Part shown: positions 57,667-64,000 of the stretch, one piece after another | Numbering within the stretch: the first letter of the stretch is position 1 | How the letters are laid out: each line of letters begins with the position of its first letter | From: Setoptus koraiensis | Taxonomy: Eukaryota; Arthropoda | Reading direction: 5' to 3' | DNA: 64,000 nt | Assembly: GCA_048013815.1 (NCBI GenBank) | Contig: CM106586.1 | Coordinates: 9,362,001-9,426,000 of the forward strand | Made by a program: the position numbers and the translations under genes | The notes under the pieces: model-generated | The model's database searches: none | Told to the model about the DNA's origin: nothing | Seen by the model: only the letters and a program-made list of their open reading frames with translations

Positions 57667-58925
57667 GACACTGCAACGACGCCGAGATCGACATGAAAGT
57701 TGACGGTGAGATGGCCAGGCAATGAGGTTCGACAACGATCGTCAGTGCGTTCGAGCAACATTCAGCGAGCATGTGACGGCAATGTGAGTTGAATATAATG
57801 CAAGTTAAGGCTCTAACAAAAAGTAAAATAAACTCTTGTCGTGTGCTATCTATTGTAGATACTGTGCTCGAATTCGCTTAAAATATCTTTCGGGTTGTGA
57901 TATAACTTATATCATATAAGTAGTGCTCCGTAAATTTTGCCGACTTTCTCATGAAAACTTGCTCTCCATAAAAATTGGTATCGTCCCAGAGAAAGCAGCA
58001 TACCAATAATTAATAAAAATCACATTGTTAATATTGAATAATGAACTCAATCAGTATGTTTAGTATCGGTGCTGTTGCAGTGATGCTGGTTGTGAGCCAT
58101 TGCTCCGTAGTGATGAGCGATGATGAGGACAGGACTTTTCTCGAGCAGATAAGTGTCATGAATGATTCAGTTGAAACATGGTACAAGGAAGAGGACACCA
58201 TTGCGTCACGCGTCAATCACGCTCTCCACTTAGATAGTGAAGCTCGGCTTCAGAGCAACAAATATCACTGGCCCAAACTAATGTTGAACGTGCTGCAAAT
58301 GGCTACCGGAGTGTCGTCGTCGAGCGCAATTGACAGACCAAACGTGGCCCGTATTCTAGACGGCTTGAAACGTAACGATGAGTCGGTGCGACAAGAATTT
58401 TTGGCCAATCTCGAGAAATATCTGGCAACAAAATACAGCTCTGACGACAAAAGAAGTGGCAAACAAAAAGAAAATGTTTTCATCACTGAACTAGATAAAC
58501 TGTGTGCACCATACAGGCCAAAATCTAAGTTGTATTTCTATTACGGTGAGGCTGTCGATGATCTACTCGATACAAAGCTGAAAGAACAGATCAGTGATGA
58601 AGAATTCTTTGAGCGTGTCGTTTATACAAATGAACCTGTCGCGCAGCTATACTCTGCTGCAATGTTGTGTGCGATATATTACTATGATACGGACACCAAA
58701 GTGGACGGATCTAATCTGTCTATCAAGTTCGATTTCACTGTGTCAGGCCATGATAATCACAGTGCAGTTCAAGATTGGCCCTTCCCGAGCTTCGATGCCC
58801 AGCGTTGGGCTCAACTAATCTGATTCTGGCCTCACGATTGCAAATATCGCACGGTCACATTGGGTGAAACATAGCGAAAGTATATTGATATCGGCTGCCG
58901 GAAGAGCACAACAGCGACTTGCCTA
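57667..58925 (+). repeat. Segmental duplication, unit B
   Basis: Second copy of unit A. The 3' flanks are especially alike (gattctggcctcacgattgc and gatatcggctg with gccggaagagcacaa). Confidence 0.85.
58041..58823 (+). CDS. Secreted protein of unknown family, copy B
   Basis: 260 residues with signal peptide MNSISMFSIGAVAVMLVVSH, collinear with copy A over its whole length with only tiny length differences near the signal-peptide end and in the Asp/Lys-rich loop. Both cysteines (DKLCAPYRP, MLCAIYYY) and the C-terminus DWPFPSFDAQRWAQLI are kept. Differences are concentrated just after the signal peptide (DDEDRTFLEQ) and in the middle (KLYFYYGEAVDDLLDTKL), while HWPKLML, NVARI and DESVRQE are unchanged. 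An intact frame with many amino-acid changes argues that both copies are functional. No splice sites are needed. Confidence 0.8.
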   Translation: MNSISMFSIGAVAVMLVVSHCSVVMSDDEDRTFLEQISVMNDSVETWYKEEDTIASRVNHALHLDSEARLQSNKYHWPKLMLNVLQMATGVSSSSAIDRPNVARILDGLKRNDESVRQEFLANLEKYLATKYSSDDKRSGKQKENVFITELDKLCAPYRPKSKLYFYYGEAVDDLLDTKLKEQISDEEFFERVVYTNEPVAQLYSAAMLCAIYYYDTDTKVDGSNLSIKFDFTVSGHDNHSAVQDWPFPSFDAQRWAQLI

Positions 58926-59174
58926 CAAGTTGATTAAGGTGTGGTGCGTATAAACGTGGACAACATTTCAAATGAATATTTGTCAATAAATATTGAGCGT
59001 ATTGTGTCAGCTGAGCTAACGGGTTAGTCATTAAATATTGCACTAGGTTGTTTTAATCATATCTTTTGAAAGAGATCAAGTTGAATCATAAGTTTTTCGC
59101 GAATAGGTTCACATGAGAACTGTTTAGATAATCAATCAATGGATAGCTGCTAGGGGACCTTGCCTTGAGCACAA
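58926..59174. other. Unassigned flank before transposase remnant
   Basis: AT-rich; no gene or clear terminal inverted repeat recognised. Confidence 0.4.
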
Positions 59175-59765
59175 TCAGACCCTCTTTTTACAAGAGCCGA
59201 AAGTACGGCGCACCACATCTGGGTCAATTGTACGGATACAATGTTTGATCCTAGAGATCAATTTCTCAATTGTATCTGGTCTATTATTGGTTGTCCATAT
59301 GTTGGACTTCAAAATAGACCAAAAGTCTTCAATCGTACTAGCCTGTGGCAAGCTCGTTGGATTGTCAACTTTAGGCACGTACTTGATGCCCAGATCTTGC
59401 AGTGCATTTAAAGTGGCTGCCGAATAATGGCACGGAGCCTTGTCGGCCCAAAAAATATAATTATTATCTTGATGATGTTCATCTATAAACTCTTTCAACT
59501 TAGGCAGGCATTTCTTGATGTAAATCTGGCTATTTAGAGCATTCTTGCTTTGATAAAAATAAACCTTAGAGATACCTCTCTCGGATCCGGCCAACCATAT
59601 GAGGACTTTTGGACAAAATTTTTGCTTCTGGCGATACTTAATATTAACTGGTGTGATGAGTAATAATTCTTATTTACAGTGTCCTCAAGTTGAATATAAC
59701 TTTCATCGTCCTGTATCACACTGTTGCATCGAAATAAAGGGTGGCCGCAAAATTACTTACCTTTG
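59175..59765 (-). mobile_element. Broken Tc1/mariner-type transposase (DD37E-like)
   Basis: Minus-strand DDE transposase fragment. The first catalytic Asp is in VIQDDESYIQLED (near 59700), the second in FWADKAPCHYS (near 59440), and the third acid in LPQASTIEDFWSILK (near 59330). The residues between the second Asp and the Glu number 37, which fits the DD37E branch of mariner-like elements (or DD38D if the next Asp is used). The frame shifts once near 59645-59660, and the N-terminal helix-turn-helix part is missing beyond about 59765, so it is a dead, 5'-truncated copy. Terminal inverted repeats were not identified. Confidence 0.85.
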
Positions 59766-60390
59766 ATAATTAGAAGCCTTCTGGCTGGCCGTTGCCAATA
59801 GTGCCTTGAGTGCACGGAAAGAGAGGAGGAAACATCATTCGATACACCGTGCACGGTAAAAACCACTTGGCAACACCGTCCAGACTATTACGCGACGGCG
59901 CCAGATTAGGATGGCAAACGAGCATCATTCAAAACAAATGCGATCAATCAACGCGAAAGTATTTTTGAAGCATGAAGTATTTTCGTTTTATTTGTATTGA
60001 TTAGAAAGTGTTACACATTTCATTTGCTCTTTCTTCACCCCATTCGACTAATTGTGTGGCAATGAGACGATAAACAGCAGAGACGATATTGCTAGCACTA
60101 ATACCATACTTTGGGTGTTCCATCGAATAGGAGCCAAGCCCGGGAGGATAGGAATATTAATAGCGGAAGGTAAGAGGAACACAAAGAGGAGAAAGAAAGA
60201 GAGAGGAAAAAGAAGAAGAGAGAGAGAGAAGGAAAGAGAAAAAGAGAGAAAGAGAGAAGGAGCGAAAATCATAAAAAACCAAATACTTCCCCGGCCGTTA
60301 GGATACAAAAAAAAATTTTTTAAAAGACAAAGGTCCGCGGAAGCCCTGTCCATTTTTCTTCAGATATTGGCGCCAAATTTAAAAATTCAA

Positions 60391-60900
60391 ATGGCAGAAC
60401 AAACCCATTCTACCTCCTGCGGCAATCCTTCCTCCCCGCCGCCCGTTGTCGATCCCAACGACCTTCCCCAACAACCTCCCGTCGACCCACCGAGCGACTC
60501 GGATCCCCAAATGGTTATAGATTTAAACGCTGAGTTAGGTTCACCACCCTCATCCCCTATTGATCTCCCTCCTAACTCTTTACCCACGGCGACCTCTTCG
60601 TCAACTGAGATTGACGATGAGCTAGCCCCCTCGTCCTCCTCTGCAGAACGCTTTGACGCCCGAAAAATCCTTAGTTACAAGAACAAGGTTCGCGACGGAA
60701 AAGACAATTTCTTGGGTGTTCCATCGAATAGGAGCCAAGCCCGATTTTTTTCAAACTCGACACCTGGGCCCCGAAGGGGCCCCAAAGAACAAATAAAGTG
60801 GTCCGGAAGCGCGGAAATTTCTACTCCCGGAGATATGGAAAAATGCATTTTTCGGGCCTCACAGGGGTCTCAGACCAAGAATTTTCACGTGATTGTATAG
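60391..60900 (+). CDS. Pro/Ser-rich hypothetical protein, probably element-encoded
   Basis: A 169-residue frame from ATG 60391: MAEQTHSTSCGNPSSPPPVV, repeated PP and SDS segments, then RKILSYKNKVRDGKDNFLG and a basic C-terminal half. The frame reads through the second 32-base repeat. An upstream ATG at about 60052 would include the purine tract and the first repeat, where the repeat is read in a different frame, so that extension is unlikely. The family is not recognised; it could be an accessory protein of a mobile element or a chance frame. Confidence 0.3.
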   Translation: MAEQTHSTSCGNPSSPPPVVDPNDLPQQPPVDPPSDSDPQMVIDLNAELGSPPSSPIDLPPNSLPTATSSSTEIDDELAPSSSSAERFDARKILSYKNKVRDGKDNFLGVPSNRSQARFFSNSTPGPRRGPKEQIKWSGSAEISTPGDMEKCIFRASQGSQTKNFHVIV

Positions 60901-61122
60901 ATCCTATCAATGTCTTTGTAGTTCAGTTGAATTTAGCTTCATAGAGCATCCAGACCTCCAGATAATAAACTTTAACTCCATGAACCACTCCCGGTCTACG
61001 TGATAGTAGTCTTATCGAACATCGCACGACTCTCCGTGTGTCGAGCACGCATTCGCATTGTTTCTGGTGTCCGGATGTGTGACAATTACTCGGCCGAAGG
61101 CCGGGGTTGTCGGTTCGGGCGA

Positions 61123-61147
61123 GGGTTGAGGGCGAAACCCTCAACCC
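61123..61147. repeat. Stem-loop, 10-bp arms
   Basis: GGGTTGAGGG and CCCTCAACCC around CGAAA, inside a GC-rich stretch rich in gcgaggc/gccgaagg motifs. Confidence 0.85.
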
Positions 61148-61704
61148 GAGGCGAGGCAAGCTCGCGAGGCCGAAGGTCGAGTCGGTAAAGATCGAAAGAG
61201 GGTCCAGTATAGATGGAAGGTTGTGTAACGAAGTAAATTAGTGAAGAGTGGGGATATATCGCTTTATTCTAATCTCATCATCTGTATCAGATCTGCAAAT
61301 GGGTCGACCCCTTTTCTTGCACGCGCTAGGACTCGATGAGTGGTCTCACTAACTGCGGGAGCAGTCTCGCTCCGCGCCGCACTCAACGGTCACGCCTCTC
61401 CGGTTTGACTGCATTTTTCCTCTTTCCCGCGCTTCTGGGTATCATCTACCCTCGGCACAGAGACGCGAGTACCTTACCCGATGTCCGCGCGGGTGGGTAT
61501 CGCCGATTGTACCGTCAATATGCCGTCAAATACCCCGAAATACCCAGAATGCGGTGCCCCGGGTATCTCGGTAACGAAGAATTTCCGCACTTCCGGAATA
61601 CCCATTCGGGTATCAGAGCACTATACCCTACCCAAAAATACCCAAATTGGGCGTGGCTCCTATTCGATTGTACAACCCGGTATTTTTAGCGCTTAATTTT
61701 AATT

Positions 61705-61734
61705 ATTAGCGCTTAATTTCAATTAAGCGCTAAT
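61705..61734. repeat. Inverted repeat, 14-bp arms, 2-bp loop
   Basis: ATTAGCGCTTAATT and its exact complement around TC. A further TTAGCGCTTAATT copy lies at about 61686-61698. Confidence 0.88.
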
Positions 61735-61889
61735 GATGTAGTGATGTTGGATCTTAAATAGAGGAGGCAATCCACACACAAGCATACAATTTTGAGTCAC
61801 GCCCCCTCCTTAGCACACAGAAAGCTACAGCCTGAATGAGACTTAAGTCGCTCCACCTCCCCAGCACACAGTAAGCTTCAGGAGGTCAA

Positions 61890-62280
61890 TTATTTTGCTT
61901 TCCAACAGTGTGTGTCATTGAGATGAGGCAAACAATGTCACGAGCAGGGCACTGGTGCAACGGGCACCCGTTCCGCCTGTCTGAGGTGCCCGCCGCTGGT
62001 GGAGAAAGACCCCGATTCGAGGATGTCCGACGAAATATTGGCCCATGCCCGACAAGCCCGACAGACCCGACGGGCCCGACAGGCCAGCCTTATGATGTAT
62101 TGTTTGTATTGTGACAGATTGATGCCAGGTCCGTCGCGCTGCTCGTCGGGAAGTGTCACCAAGTTGCAAAGAACGCTGCGAAGAGACTATCACGAGTTGC
62201 TGACGATTCACGCTATATTTAGAGCTATATTTAGACCAGCGACACGGCATAAATTCACATAAATACAAGCTGCAAGCTTG
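61890..62280 (+). pseudogene. Duplicated 3' end of the patatin-like phospholipase gene
   Basis: Matches the last roughly 200 coding bases and part of the 3' flank of the gene at 54166-55438. Shared strings include ttgagatg, caaacaatgtc, gtctgaggtgcc, ctggtggagaaag and, in the flank, gactatcac. In the phospholipase frame, TGA replaces the Cys codon of the first CxxC pair, then LEU/CLRC and VEKDPDSRMSDEIL align with the parent. The normal stop is absent and the frame runs on to TAA near 62260 through a Cys- and Arg-rich extension. There is no upstream patatin domain, so it is most likely a duplicated fragment, though use as an exon cannot be excluded. Confidence 0.65.
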
Positions 62281-62403
62281 CAGTTTGAGCCTTAGTTTGT
62301 GCATGCTCTCAAGGCTTTGTTCAAGTAATTTTGCTAGCAGTGATTTTCCCGAAATTTGCAGTTTTAATCCAAGTTCATCCCAGAGTCAATCTCAGAGTTG
62401 CAA

Positions 62404-64000
62404 ATGGCAATCCCCGGGTTGCGAATGTCGATTGAGCGCCACTTGCTGGTGGCTTTGATTGCTTTCTATTACAATTGTGATTTAATTTTGGTGCACGCGG
62501 GACCCGCGGCCCTAGTCCAGCTGATCAATCCCATGAGCATGGGGCTGTTTCTGGCGGACGGCGCCATGAATTTCATTGACTTTGCCAAGGAGTGGAAATT
62601 GTGTCCCAGCAAGCCCGCCGAGCTGCACGAGTGGGACACGCCGGACCGGGCCGCCCACGATTGGCCCGGCATGATCTTTTTCACGCCCGACACTCAGGAA
62701 GATCTAGAGATTTATTACGACAAGAACAGCGGCGGTTTTTTGGACCAGGACATCGGGAAATTCCTGGAGCGGGGCTTCAACAAAGACCTGCCCACAGTGA
62801 TGTATTTGCATGCCTTTACGCAACATCCGCACAGTCGCTGGCTAGAAACGGTTCGCCAGGACTACATTGATCTGCTCAAATGGAGCAACAACCAGCCAAG
62901 GATCAACCTGTTGTTCATGGATTTTAGCCACTTTGCCAAGCTCGGGTACGCGGGTTGCGCCCGTTGGGTACCGGCGCTGGGCAAAATACTGGCCCAGTTC
63001 ATTGATAAACTTGTACAGGTGAGCCAGATAGACCCGATGCAGTTGCATCTGGTGTCCTTTTCGCTGGGCAATCACATATGCGGCCTGGCCGGGCGCCTGT
63101 CTAACAGCACTATTGGGCGCATTACGGCCCTCGATCCGGCCGGCTGGTGTTTCAGCGAACGCTACAATCACGCCTACACCAAGTACGGGCTTAGGGCAAC
63201 GGACGCGTACCAGGTGGACGTGAATCATTTCGACAAGGACTTCTTGGGTAGTCGCGTACCCGTGGGCACAATAGACATATACATGAACGGGGGCGCCGCT
63301 CAGCCGGGTTGCGCAAGCGGCCGCAAGGCACTGGTGAACGCGGCGCTGGCCGTGAGCGGTCTGCGGCCGGGCAAATCGTATTGTGAGGGGCATTCGCGAG
63401 CGGCCGTTCATTCGGTGTACGCGGTGCAAGCAGAATGCCAGCAGATCGCCTACGAATGCTCGTCGTACGAGGCCTTCGAACAGGGCGAATGTGGCCAATG
63501 TGACGCAACAAACGAACAATGTTTCTCCACGAGCATATACGGAATCCAAGAGACCTGGTCCCATCGGCGTCAGGCGCCCCGTTCTTTCGCGAGCCACAAG
63601 AACATGTTTATCAAGACGGCGGCTCAGCCACCGTTTTGTGTGCAGCACTATCAGATTGTGTTGAAATTGAGGGGCCACAATGAGCCGGACGAGACAAAGA
63701 AACAGAGCCTGGTCAACAAGTTGTCGGCCGCCTTCAAGGCCAGTCAGCCGGTGCTGAAATTGTACGACACCGAATTCGAAGAATGGTTCGTCTCGGCGCC
63801 GGGCCAAATAGAGCACGAGGCCAAAGAATTGACATTCACGGCGCTTGCCATCGACTACAACAAAATGAGTGTTCGCGACACCCACAGCGCCATTCTCACT
63901 GTCAACAAGACACCCTATCAGGTGACACTGAAGAAACTGCTGGACAGCGTTGAATCCGTCGAGCTCAACTACATGAGCAATGCCGATTATGAGAAACGTC
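62404..64000 (+). CDS. Pancreatic-lipase-family secreted lipase (3' end beyond window)
   Basis: At least 532 codons run uninterrupted off the right edge. A hydrophobic N-terminus (HLLVALIAFYYNCDLILVHA, near residues 13-32) looks like a signal peptide; ATG 62404 and ATG 62425 are both possible starts. These enzymes hydrolyse acyl esters of glycerolipids outside the cell. Catalytic triad by alignment: Ser220 in HLVSFSLGNHI, Asp244 in ALDPAG, and His330 in YCEGHSRAAVHSVYA. The nucleophile elbow reads SFSLG, so the first Gly of GxSxG is Ser, which is unusual. MYLHAFTQHP holds the oxyanion region. A Cys-rich stretch (CQQIAYECSSYEAFEQGECG) follows the catalytic domain, then a probable PLAT-like C-terminal domain from about residue 418. 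Substrate class (triglyceride or phospholipid) cannot be told. Confidence 0.9.
   Translation, partial: MAIPGLRMSIERHLLVALIAFYYNCDLILVHAGPAALVQLINPMSMGLFLADGAMNFIDFAKEWKLCPSKPAELHEWDTPDRAAHDWPGMIFFTPDTQEDLEIYYDKNSGGFLDQDIGKFLERGFNKDLPTVMYLHAFTQHPHSRWLETVRQDYIDLLKWSNNQPRINLLFMDFSHFAKLGYAGCARWVPALGKILAQFIDKLVQVSQIDPMQLHLVSFSLGNHICGLAGRLSNSTIGRITALDPAGWCFSERYNHAYTKYGLRATDAYQVDVNHFDKDFLGSRVPVGTIDIYMNGGAAQPGCASGRKALVNAALAVSGLRPGKSYCEGHSRAAVHSVYAVQAECQQIAYECSSYEAFEQGECGQCDATNEQCFSTSIYGIQETWSHRRQAPRSFASHKNMFIKTAAQPPFCVQHYQIVLKLRGHNEPDETKKQSLVNKLSAAFKASQPVLKLYDTEFEEWFVSAPGQIEHEAKELTFTALAIDYNKMSVRDTHSAILTVNKTPYQVTLKKLLDSVESVELNYMSNADYEKR

Larger units (their letters stand above)
60111..61678 (+). mobile_element. 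Candidate repeat-bounded element of unknown class
   Basis: An identical 32-base sequence starting ttgggtgttccatcgaatag occurs at 60111-60142 and 60712-60743. An inverted relative lies at 61649-61678 (gggcgtggctcctattcgat, then tgtacaaccc). This arrangement resembles a non-autonomous DNA transposon with terminal inverted repeats, or one copy nested in another. Between the first two lie a GA-rich tract (60170-60262) and a Pro/Ser-rich open frame. Many opposed GGGTAT/ATACCC motifs precede the right end. No transposase is visible and no target-site duplication is clear. Confidence 0.5.

Noticed and set aside
63017-63024. CAGGTGAG inside the lipase gene as a splice donor
   Set aside because: The frame reads through it into the conserved catalytic Ser region without a break.
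62842-63885. 347-codon minus-strand frame opposite the lipase gene
   Set aside because: The plus strand encodes a recognisable lipase with a full triad; the antisense frame is a shadow.

Overview
The window looks like animal nuclear DNA, most likely from an arthropod and possibly a mite. The evidence is spliced genes with short GT-AG introns, eukaryotic core genes (CHD1-type remodeler, U2AF large subunit, POP1), a nuclear tRNA-Cys gene, animal secreted lipase and patatin-like families, and a Tc1/mariner-type transposase remnant. The species call is inference from general character only.

Layout. About 1-29.6 kb holds no gene I can support. It is a mosaic of short tandem repeats, CAA/GTT microsatellites, GGCCGGCC runs and perfect palindromes. 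Between 29.6 and 31.8 kb there are only doubtful minus-strand exon-like pieces. From 32 to 42 kb lies a compact, AT-richer housekeeping block: an intronless U2AF large-subunit gene (minus), a tRNA-Cys (minus), an intronless CHD1-like gene (minus), and an intronless POP1 gene (plus) that shares a 590-bp divergent promoter region with CHD1. From 42 to 47 kb is another repeat-rich gap.

A secreted or membrane Met/Gly-rich protein gene follows at 47.2-50.5 kb, with two phase-compatible candidate last exons. A gap at 50.5-54.1 kb contains a cluster of four hairpins. Then come a three-exon patatin-like phospholipase gene (54.2-55.4 kb), two tandemly duplicated genes for an unrecognised 259-260 aa secreted protein (56.2 and 58.0 kb), a broken mariner-type transposase (59.2-59.8 kb), a candidate element marked by 32-bp repeats (60.1-61.7 kb), a duplicated 3' piece of the phospholipase gene (61.9-62.3 kb), and a pancreatic-lipase-family gene running off the right end.

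How the genes relate. U2AF, CHD1, POP1 and tRNA-Cys serve splicing, chromatin remodelling, tRNA 5' processing and translation; their grouping looks like housekeeping gene density rather than a pathway. The right end carries two lipid hydrolase families beside secreted proteins and repeats, with signs of recent local duplication. The most unusual signals are a CHD1 without a SLIDE domain, a U2AF large subunit without an RS region, alternative last exons, the secreted-protein duplication, the hairpin cluster, and a strong excess of TTRCGYAA and CAGGTGA motifs in the non-coding DNA. All counts and alignments were made by eye.
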